DNA of 64,000 nucleotides from Coprinellus micaceus (lineage: Eukaryota; Basidiomycota; Agaricomycetes; Agaricales; Psathyrellaceae): NCBI GenBank assembly GCA_951394405.1, contig OX596341.1:1488001-1552000 (forward strand), read 5' to 3'. The position numbers and the translations under genes are program-made. Of the stretch, positions 55,344-64,000 are shown piece after piece. The first letter of the stretch is position 1. Every line of letters begins with the position of its first letter. The notes beneath the pieces are model-generated. The model ran no database searches, had not been told where the DNA came from, and saw nothing but the letters and a program-made list of their open reading frames with translations.

Positions 55344-58061
55344 TCACCTCGAGTACGGATGGAACCCCGCACTCTTCCTCCCCCCCTGGCCCATCCTCAC
55401 CGGCCCCACACCCCCCGCCCCACCCTGTCCCCCCGCCCCTCCTCCCATTCCCATCATAGCACCCTTCATCCCCCCTCCCCCACCCATCCCTCCCATATTG
55501 CCCATCATACCCCCCATCGTGCCCATACCCCCCATACCCATCGCGCCCATCATGTTCCCCATCCCCATCATCGGGTTCATGCCACCCATGTTCCCCCCGC
55601 CCATTCCGCCGCCCATGTTGCCCATAGACGCGACGCGGTTGCCACTAGGGTTGTTCATGCCCATGCGCATGGCGTTCATGTTCATCGCGGGCATGCCCAT
55701 ACCCATACCCCCCATCCCACCCATACCGGCCCCTTGTTGCATTTGGTTCATCGCACCGCCCCCCTGCGCCCCTTGCACCATACCCCCAGCGCCGGCGCCG
55801 CCAGCTCCCACCCCCTGTTGCTGCTGGGCCATCATACCACCCCCAGCGTTGGCGTTGCCCATCCCCGCTCCCCCGGCACCCTGCATCTGGTTCATACCCA
55901 TCATACCCATCATCATCGGGTTCATCATCCCCTGCATCCCTCCGCCCATACCACCCATGCCCCCCTGGCCCATCCCTCCGCCTCCCTGCATACCGCCCAT
56001 ACCGCCCATGCCACCGCCCATCCCGCCTTGCCCCATCCCCTGCATACCCCCCATGCCCATGCCCATCATCCCCCTCTGCAGCATCATCGCCGCCATCGGG
56101 TTCATCGCCCCTCCCATACCGCCCATGCCCCCCGCCCCGCCCATCATCCCCGCCATGCCGCCCATACCGCCCATCCCCCCAAGCGCCCCCATGTTGCCCA
56201 TGCCCATATTGGCGTTCATGCCCCCCATGGCGGAGGTGACTTTGTTGGGGAGCCCCCGGGAGGAGGCGTCGGGCGTGGAGGAGCGCGAGGACTTGATGGT
56301 GTTGACGAGGTTGCGCGTGCCGCCGTGCGGTACCCCAGAGCCTTCGCGTTGGGAGCGCGGTTGGGCGGGTTTGACTTCGATCTGGAAGGTGAGTTCGGGT
56401 TAGCGTTGGATACACGACAGGGAGATGAGGAGAGAGACATGCCTCTTTGTCATCTAAAACTAAGCCTTTACCTACGACGAGGGTGTCGAGGTTGGGGCCT
56501 GCGTCTTCGAATGTGACGAACCCGAACCCTTTGGACCGGCCGGATTCGCGGTCGAGCATGACGGTTGCGTCGACGACCTGTTAGGGAGAAGGTCAGAACG
56601 TTATTTCTGACGTGAACAGGGATCGGGGAGAGCTCCAAGCGATCCCCCGTTCCAAAGAAAGGATCAACACGCACCTTCCCATACCCTGCAAAAAACGCCT
56701 TCATGGTCTCCGGCGTCGTGGAGTGGCTCAGCCCGCCCACAAAGTACCGCGTATTGCGCAGGTGCTCGTCGCGGGGTATCGCGCGTTTGGGGTCGATCTA
56801 TGCCGTCAAGCGTTGTGTGGAAGGTAGGACCGAAGTAATAAAGGGGAACAGGCGAAGCAGAGGGGAATGAGGGGAATGATATTAGTCGTCTGCGTGTGCG
56901 GGGGAGGTGGGGGGTGGGTACGCACGTTCTTCCCGTCGACTAAATGCTCCCTACCGATGACGGCGTCGGCGCAGGCGGCGTCTTCGAAGGTGAGGAAGGC
57001 GAACCCGCGGGAGGTGCCCGTGGCGGGGTCGCGCATGATTGTTAGGGCGTCGACCTAGAGGGCAAGTAGGATGAGGGGAAGGGGAAGAGTTAGCGGAGGT
57101 ACAGCGGGAAGGGGAGCGTGGTGCCTACCTTGCCGTATTGTGCAAAGTAGTCTCGTAGGCCCTCTGTGGGGTAGATAGAGATGAGTGTCAAACGCGACGC
57201 GATGAACGGAGACGAGTACGGCGAAACCGAGGCAAACGCAGGTACGACAGAGCAAGCAAGAGAGAGAGAGAGAGACGTTGTTAGTGAAATCCTTGGCATT
57301 GAGGTATAAAGCGGGGTATATACCATCTGTAGTGTCCCATGAGAGACCGCCGACGAACAGTTTGCTGTATGGGTAAGATGGGTAGGTGTCGAAGGTCGCG
57401 TAAGGTCGTAAGGGAAAGGGTGTCGTGAATGGCGGTAGGTAGACACGCAGGGGTAGTAGGCGCAGTCACGGTATGGCGGCGTGTCGGATACAGTAGCGTA
57501 GCGTATAAATGACATAGAGAGAGGAAAGGTGGACGCGTGTCAGTGAATATGTATGCGTGAGGTATATACGCCAGGTGAGGTAGGATAGGTATGACGGAGC
57601 ATACATAAGGGAGGTATGACGAGCGAGCCAGCATTGGGGGAAACTCACCCCGAATCGTGCATCTCGGAGGGCTTCTTGCCAAAGACGGTTCCATGGGAGT
57701 CTGGAATGCCCGAGGTGTTGGCGCCGGTGTAGCTGGCTATTGAGGTGGGGATGGCAGAGGTGTGTGAGGGAATAGCGGAGGGAAGCTTGGGCTGGCGTTC
57801 TTGGGCGGGGTCCTGCTTGTAGGCCGAGAACTGTTGTGCTATCTGAGCCGAGTAGCTTGTGCTGGAGGTGGAGGATGCTGGCTCGGCTGGGGGAGTTGGC
57901 AGCTTGGAGGAGGAGGCGGAGGAAGCAGCGGTGGTGGTGGCGGTGGCATTGGGCTGGTGGTCGTCTTGTGGAACCTCGACGTCGTCCTGAAAGTCGATGA
58001 GGTCGTCGGAGTAGATGTCGCCGTAGAGGTCGCTGTCTGCCGTCTTGTTCGCTGTCGACAT
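55344..58061 (-). CDS. Two-RRM hnRNP-like RNA-binding protein with Gly/Met-rich tail
   Basis: A tandem-RRM protein of the Hrp1/Nab4/Musashi/DAZAP1 layout, expected to bind mRNA in nuclear processing or export. The start is ATG 58061: MSTANKTADSDLYGDIYSDD, an acidic N-terminus, then a Ser/Thr/Ala/Pro-rich linker. RRM1 is assembled from small exons: RNP2 KLFVGGLSWDTTD, GLRDYFAQYGK and RNP1 RGFAFLTFED. RRM2 has RYFVGGLSHSTTPETMKAFF and RNP1 KGFGFVTFED. The linker IDPKRAIPRDEH matches the Hrp1-type inter-RRM linker. The last exon encodes a Gly/Met-dominated low-complexity region of roughly 280 residues (GGMGGM repeats) that ends in FHPYSR. It shares a short divergent promoter with the kinase gene. 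Confidence 0.92.
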
Positions 58062-58272
58062 GGCGGGCACACAACAGAATCCTTCAACGCGCGCACAGGT
58101 GATCGTCCCAGTGCCGTGGGAGTGTCTGACACACCCAGCAGCAACGCACCACTGTCCGCTTTCGGATTTCACTGTCCAATGTTGTCATACTGCAACTTTT
58201 GAATCAGACTTTTCCTCTTCTCCTTTCCTTCCTCCTCTTCCTCCTCGATACCACGACCAGCTGTGCTGCGTT
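58062..58272. promoter_or_regulatory. Divergent promoter between RRM gene and kinase gene
   Basis: The two start codons are 211 nt apart on opposite strands. A long pyrimidine tract (CTTTTCCTCTTCTCC..., about 58208-58247) lies close to the kinase start. No TATA box was seen. Confidence 0.4.
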
Positions 58273-60922
58273 ATGCCTCCCCACTTGCACTCCGATGCCT
58301 TTGACGTCATTCCATACGATGTGCGCAGGCTGCTCTCGTCTAGAGATTGGATGCTAACAGGATCCAGGACATCAAGGGAGACTGGAAGAAACTGGGCTCA
58401 GGGAGCTTTGGGAACGTCTACAAGGGTGCGTCCTTTCTCTTCCAAGAGATCCCCAGTCCTCAGTCCATCTTTGACCTTTCTGCCTCTCCACCCCACAGGC
58501 ACATACCTCGGCATCGACGTCGCAATCAAAGAAGTCCTCCCCTCCACAGACTATGACGTCTCAAAGTACTTTGAGCGCGAGTGGAGGCTCATGAAGGAAT
58601 GCCGCCACCCCAACATCTGCTTGTTTATTGGCCTCAGTAGGGGTCCCGCCCCTCCCTCGAATCCCTCTGGTAAGCCCCATCCTATTATACGTTGGAACGG
58701 CGTTGACTAGGAGGATAGGACCAAGCATCATATACATCATATCGGAATTCATCGACGGCGGGAACGTGAGGTCCTACATCCACAACAAGCGGCTGCCCTT
58801 TCCCTGGAGGCTCAGGCTGTCGTTTGCTACCGACATTGCGAGGGTACGTTATCCTCTTTCTACAAAGGACGAGATCCGACCGAAAAAAAATAGGCATTGG
58901 CGTACCTACATGCACGGCAGTGTATTCACCGAGATATGAAGGGGGAGAATCTGCTTGTTACGGGGAATGGGAGGATCAAGGTGCGTCATCTCCACCAACA
59001 AAGGATCCGCGCCTTCCTTCCCAACCTCACACCCTCACAGGTAACAGACTTTGGCTTCGCCCGCATCGCCGCCCGCAACGAAGACGAGCTCCGCCGCCTC
59101 ACATTCTGCGGCACAGACTCCTACATGTCCCCCGAGATCCTCCTCGGCGACGAGTTCTCCTTGCCCACCGACATCTTCTCCCTCGGCGTCATATTTTGCG
59201 AGATTGCGGCGCGCAAGCTCGCGGATGACAGGACGTTCAAGCGGACGGCGCCGACGTTTGGGATTGACGCGGATGAGGTGAGGAACCGCGTCGCGGAGGA
59301 TGCGGAGGGCCAGGGATGTCCGAAGGGCTTCGTGGATCTGGCGATCGAGTGTTGTAACGCGGATCCGTCGAGGAGGCCGGAGACGCGCCAGATTCTGGAG
59401 CGGTTGAGGGTGATTGAGGCGGAGGTGTTGGCTAGGAAAGAGGAGGGTGAGGGGGATGTGAATGTGGGCAGCGTGCGGTTCATTAGCGGGGCGAAGAGAC
59501 CCCATGCGGCGCCGAGGATACCGAGCTTTGGCATGGGGGTGGGGAAGGATATCAGGCATAGTGGAGATAAGCAGAAGGGAGGGGAGGGGAGTGAGAGTAG
59601 TAGTGATGATGAGGAGCTGCTGGAGGCTGTCGAGAGGTTGTCGAAGGTTGGGTTGGGGAGTCGGTATGGGACGGCGACTTCGAGTGCGTTTTTATCTGAC
59701 TTCGATTTGGACGGCGGCTGACGCATTTGTAGGCTTGAACCCCCTTCTCTCTAATGGCGCACCCCCCGGCTCGTCTTCCTCTGTCTACAGCACAACCGTC
59801 ATTCGTCACCCGCACGGACGCGATACGTCGGCTTCTACACCCCTCTCATCTGTCCTCACCGTCCGCGCCTCGCCGAACCCTGCCTCTCCCCCGCGTTCGC
59901 ACACGCAGGTCCCAAGCGTGTCGAGCCTCCCAAATATCGATACGCCGATACCCGGGTCGATAGGGAACAGCTTTGTGGGACCCGTGCACACGCCCATACC
60001 CAGCATCTCCACGATCTCGAGCAACGACGACCGCCTGCGGAGGGACGGGGAGTATGAAGACCCGCTCGGCAGCAGCAGCATCTTGAGCATCGCGACCCTG
60101 GATTCGTACCACACCGCCGCTGGGGACGGGAGCGCGATTAGCAGCGCGGCGGCGACGATTGGGGAGAGCACGATGGCGGTGGCGCCGAGGGTGCATCGGT
60201 TCACGCTCCTCAAGCCTGGGGCCAAGCCGAAGCGGTTGGCGTTCTCGAGTTCGTCGCCTGGGAATTTGAATGGGTTGGGTGTGGCGACGGCTAGTGCGGG
60301 GTTGAATGGGGCGAAGGAGGGGGGAGGAGGAGCGGGGGGGAGTGGGTTGGGGATGTGGAACCCGCTGGAGATTTTCTTTAGTAGTGGGTTGTTGGTGAGT
60401 AGGTGTGAGATGTGTGCGAAGAGGATTGGGTGGAGGCCGTTTTTGGAGTGCGATGATTGTGGGGTGCGGTGAGTGTTTTTGTGGTCTTTTCGTTCTCTTT
60501 CCGGTGTTCCTTCTTTTCACACCGGCACGGGGATGCACCGACGTTAGCTTTCGCGAGTGTGTCGAATGCCTCTGGTGGTGGGGAAAGTGTTGTTGAGCTC
60601 GTCACCTCGTTACACGCATCTCCGCATCCCTCCCTCGCTGGTGCTGTTCTTAGGATTTATGCCCCACACTGCTCTCTGAGGACTTGCTCTATCCGGGAGA
60701 CACATTTGGAGCCCGTGTCTGGTTGATCTCACCCTGATATTTGGGCTCAGAGCCTCTTCTCCTCTTTCACCTTTCAGATTCCCTCATTTTCCCTTACTCA
60801 CATGCCCGCTTTCCAACAGGACACATCTAAAATGCGGGGAGATGGCTCCGAGAGACTGTGGTGCACCACGTGGCGCGCAGAGCGCAATGCACGGCAGAGT
60901 CGGGAGTCCAAGGGCGAAGTAG
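58273..60922 (+). CDS. TKL-like serine/threonine kinase with C-terminal C1-type zinc finger
   Basis: Exon 1 (58273-58320) gives MPPHLHSDAFDVIPYD. A 47-nt intron with a GCTAAC branch site leads to exon 2 (from 58368): DIKGDWKKLGSGSFGNVYKG. The kinase domain is complete: glycine loop, VAIKEV, FEREWRLMKECRHPNICLFI, FIDGGNVRSYIHNK, HRDMKGENLLVT, DFGFAR and GTDSYMSPEILLGDEF...DIFSLGVIFCEI. The text is closest to TKL/LIM-kinase-like enzymes. A Ser/Pro-rich linker follows. Near the C-terminus CEMCAKRIGW, ECDDCGVRTHLKC and PRDC give the C-x2-C, C-x2-C-x4-H-x2-C-x7-C pattern of a C1 domain split by an intron (acceptor 60818-60819). The canonical first His, 13 residues before the first Cys, is Leu here. 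The stop is TAG at 60920-60922. Confidence 0.85.
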
Positions 60923-60989
60923 ATCCCTGTTCTCCAGCCCGGCTTGAATGTCTAGCTGTGCGGCCCCGCCCAGTATGATCAATGACCAA

Positions 60990-63459
60990 TTGTTATGACC
61001 TTGTTACGTGCACATTATGACTTGATGGACCCTTTCTTGTATTTTGTTTCTTGCATTGTATCCGAGGTGGAAATTCCATGTATGTAGGAGTAGTGTACAA
61101 TAACTCAATGTTGTTACATTTGTCTTTTTGTTTGGCATGCATTTTTCTAATAGGAAATGAGGTTTAGTACCCTGCTGGGCATTATCCATAATTCATGACA
61201 AGGGAGTCTCCTGTGCAGGTCCCTGGTCATTATGGATAACACCATCTTACCTTATATAGTCAGGAGGAACACAATCATCATTTGTTGCCCCTTGTTGACA
61301 TCAGCACCATATGTTGAATGGTTCAAACAACCAAATTTTATATTGTGGGGTCTCGAAAACATTGTCAAGTGGACTTACATAATTTTCATTCTTAAAATAT
61401 GCCCACCCAGCAAATGTCACTGTCACCATATGCCTGTCAACCTGAGGCCCTTGGACTGAGCAAATGGTGGGTGGCAGAAAGGAATGGGGACCCTCCTCAA
61501 AGCATTGTGGGCCCCCCCCCCCCAAAGGCAAGGGGTGCAATGTGGAGTGGGAGGGAGCTACCCATGTGGGAATGTGGGGACTGCTGCAAATGAAAAAGAA
61601 CTTATCTCACATGATAAGATGTTGAACCTTCCCTATTGGCAAATGTGATTATTCCCACAGAACACTAACTAGAACATGATTATGGATCCAGGATAATCTT
61701 GGGATAATCCCCACAGTGGCTTGATTGGAAGCTATGGATAATGGATAACTATGCCAGCAGCCAGACAGTGTTACAACCATGATGGGAAAGTTGGACAAGT
61801 GTCTATCAATGGTTGACTCTGGGCAGGTCAATGGTCTTTAGTCTCAGCTTCCCATCCATTTGTGTACGCTTGTCCAAATTTGGACTTGCTGCTGCAAACA
61901 TCTCAGTCGCTATGGAATGACCCCCTTGAAGGCCTATTAATTTAGTGTTCCAATGGGGCCTTAAAGGGCAGGGGTGTACAATGATCTTGTGTACAATCCA
62001 TAGATAAATGTACCTGGCCTTGTGTACAATTTGTTGTTGTGGGTGCAGGTAGGGTAATAACAGCTTTGTGCACAACAAGAAATGAATGTTGATGGGTGTG
62101 CATGTGGTGTAATACTATTTTTTCATTCACGACAGTCCCCACATTCCCACATGGGTAGCTCCCTCCCGCTCCACATCGCACCCCTTGCCTTTGGCAGAGG
62201 CCCCACAATGCTTCGGGGAGGGTCCCACAGTCCCTGATGTGAGACTGTCAGTCACATACATGGGGCTCCCGTTCCTTTCTGACACTCATTGTTTGCTCGG
62301 CCTAAGGGCCTTGAATTGACAGGTGTATGGTGGTGTGGGGGACCACCAGCTGGGTGCATTTTAAGAATAATTTTATTTGAGCCCACTTGAAAACATTTCT
62401 GAGACCCCACAACACAAATGTTGGCCGTTTGATATGTTCTACATACAAGTGATATTGCATTTGATCACATCACAAGCAGGTCAACCTACCGCATTGGGAA
62501 AGGTGCATCACCAAGTCAAAAGGAAGCCATCACTAAGAGAACCCCCCTTGTGCACAATGGTACCCCACCAGAGAGGCTGTTGGGCTTCCAAAGGATTGTA
62601 CACAAGGCTGACAACATAGATCAAGGATATTGTGCACAAGAGCTTTGTGCAGTGGTGTAAAGGGGTCATTCCACTCATGTTCCCCCTTCCACTATTCCAT
62701 TTTCTGGTCCAAATATCCATTCCAATTCCCCATTGGGAGCCAAATCTGTTCCATATTCCACCTTCCATTCCACCCTTCTACAGCTTATGTTCCACCCATA
62801 TCCAGCAATAGTAGCAGCTTCTGAATGGGTACAGCTATGCATATAATGTATCTGTTTAAATGTTTTGTAAGCTAATAAGCCCCAAAACATGTTTAAGCAC
62901 AACTGTCTTCCACATGTGGAACAGTCTACTAACACTATGACACCATCCCTGTTTGGATTGTTTGGTATATATCTCTGTGAATTCTTGTCCAATAATTATC
63001 ATTTGAGTTCTTTTAAAAAGGCTTTAGCTTCTACCTTCCATACATGGTCTGTATGTTGCTCTTTGTCCATTGCTAACTGTGAAAACATCAAAATATATGG
63101 ATTTGCTCTTATTGTGTAACAAGCAGCCTGCAGTGCTCCAGTTAATATCAGGTATTTTCAAGTCTACAGAACAGATTTAAAACATGCTTTTGCATAGAAT
63201 AACAGTAGTATATAGCCTCAACCACCTAACCCAAACAATATGTGCATGCTACAAATAAACTGGAACAAATATCAGTTTTTGGCATTTTTGGGTGGCTGTG
63301 AACATTACCACACTTAACCATTTCTGGATTTGGAAATGGGATGCAAGTTGCATTGGATTACAAATAAACAGCTAAGGAAACGGACCACACACTCCAAAGA
63401 TATCTTGGAAACACTTGTTGTACAAGAACCTGTTTCAGAAGAGTTATAGAGAACCACTT
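60990..63459. other. AT-richer, CpG-poor repeat DNA without genes
   Basis: Base composition shifts abruptly just after the kinase gene. There are long TG/CA-rich and A/T-rich runs, few CpG dinucleotides, a 13-C homopolymer near 61509-61521, and repeated TTGTGTACAAT / ATTGTGCACAAG motifs (near 61992, 62021, 62594 and 62628). No ORF is convincing. This looks like transposable-element or subtelomere-like repeat sequence. Confidence 0.6.
61311..62456. repeat. Long inverted repeat, arms about 280-330 bp
   Basis: The left arm (about 61311-61592) recurs in reverse complement at about 62127-62456, with a spacer of roughly 535 bp. An exact shared block is AGCTACCCATGTGGGAATGT (left), reverse-complemented at about 62137-62165. 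The right arm carries an extra stretch of about 40 bp (near 62225-62265). The structure resembles the terminal inverted repeats of a non-autonomous DNA element; no transposase is visible between the arms. Confidence 0.7.
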
Positions 63460-63659
63460 NNNNNNNNNNNNNNNNNNNNNNNNNNNNNNNNNNNNNNNNN
63501 NNNNNNNNNNNNNNNNNNNNNNNNNNNNNNNNNNNNNNNNNNNNNNNNNNNNNNNNNNNNNNNNNNNNNNNNNNNNNNNNNNNNNNNNNNNNNNNNNNNN
63601 NNNNNNNNNNNNNNNNNNNNNNNNNNNNNNNNNNNNNNNNNNNNNNNNNNNNNNNNNNN
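63460..63659. other. Assembly gap (200 N)
   Basis: A run of exactly 200 N, the conventional size for a gap of unknown length. It separates the AT-rich repeat DNA from the GCTGAGC-type repeat block. Confidence 0.99.
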
Positions 63660-64000
63660 GCCAGCTGGGCTGGGCTGAGTGCGGGCTCAGCTGTAGGACG
63701 CCGGCTGAGCTGTAAATCAGTGAGCTGAGCGGCTAGCTGAGCCAGGTGAGATGTTGCTCAGCTTATGCAAGGTGGGCTCAGCTCACATCCCAGCTGAGCC
63801 CGTCCAGCTGAGTCCAGCTGAGTCTAGCTGAGCAGCCTTAGCTGGGCCGACGATAACCACGCCCAACATTTGTAAAATATTTTGCGAAAGGGCTGGCTCA
63901 GCCCATCTCAGCTCAGCTGGCTCAGCCGCAGGGCTGAGCCTCTGTCACGCATCTGTCACGCTTTGTGTATGTTTGTATATGTTTGTCACATCCATGTCAC
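63660..64000. repeat. Imperfect GCTGAGC/AGCTGAGC simple-repeat block
   Basis: From 63660 to about 63945 the sequence is a mosaic of AGCTGAGC, GGCTCAGC and their complements (the unit is nearly palindromic), then a short tail with repeated GTTTGT(A/C) and CTGTCACGC units (twice near 63943-63962). It is non-coding and could form multiple hairpins. Confidence 0.75.

Noticed and set aside
55359..56516. Two long plus-strand frames (Pro/Ile/Met-rich and His/Pro-rich) across 55.4-56.5 kb
   Set aside because: They are the complements of the Gly/Met repeat exon of the RRM gene, and their extreme composition is explained by that.
61507..61522. Poly-C run as a possible regulatory G-quadruplex
   Set aside because: It is a single homopolymer within decayed repeat DNA, absent from the other arm of the inverted repeat, so slippage is the simpler explanation.
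1..64000. CRISPR arrays, prophage, bacterial operons, riboswitches
   Set aside because: The window is eukaryotic with spliceosomal introns throughout. No direct-repeat/spacer arrays or bacterial signals were seen.

Overview
The window looks like a scaffold end from an Agaricomycete-type basidiomycete. The genes are compact and rich in short introns (about 45-70 nt) with GTRNGT donors and CAG/TAG acceptors. Intergenic gaps are short, several start pairs are divergent, and one family (NACHT-ankyrin NLR-like proteins) is characteristic of mushroom-forming fungi. All assignments come from reading spliced frames by eye; no database search was run.

Layout. 1-3.5 kb: an NHP6-type HMG-box protein and an OSBP/Kes1-type sterol/lipid transfer protein, both +. 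4.0-13.0 kb: two tandem paralogous NACHT-ankyrin proteins with matching exon structure, separated by a spacer that carries a 70-bp-arm inverted repeat. 13.3-16.0 kb: a small coiled-coil-like ORF (-) divergent from the ER chaperone BiP/Kar2 (+), which ends in HDEL. 16.3-19.3 kb: an orphan multi-pass membrane protein followed by a decayed tandem copy. 20.1-23.5 kb (-): NatC catalytic subunit NAA30/MAK3 and an APC-family amino acid/GABA-type permease. 23.5-26.4 kb: no confident gene, only coding-like scraps. 26.4-28.8 kb: a FluG-N-terminal-type amidohydrolase (-) sharing a short divergent promoter with a BolA-like protein (+). 29.5-32.8 kb: three orphan minus-strand genes. 33.4-39.5 kb (-): two tandem, homologous multi-pass membrane proteins with a 7-TM-like core. 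39.8-41.9 kb (+): an ACOT9-type double-hotdog acyl-CoA thioesterase. 42.4-46.2 kb (-): an LSB5-like VHS+GAT protein with long disordered regions. 47.3-49.3 kb (-): a lipoxygenase with all metal ligands present. 49.3-53.6 kb: gene-poor. 53.6-54.5 kb (+): a secreted cysteine-rich protein. 55.3-58.1 kb (-): a two-RRM protein with a Gly/Met-rich tail, divergent from a TKL-like kinase with a C-terminal C1-like zinc finger (58.3-60.9 kb, +). From about 61 kb the composition changes abruptly to CpG-poor, AT-richer repeat DNA containing a long inverted repeat, then a 200-N gap and AGCTGAGC-type simple repeat.

The genes do not form one pathway. Most are housekeeping functions (chromatin, lipid transfer, ER folding, N-terminal acetylation, iron-sulfur/BolA, endocytic sorting, RNA binding). 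The accessory interest lies in the NLR pair, the paired membrane proteins, the orphan minus-strand trio, the lipoxygenase and the methylation-scarred repeat at the right end.
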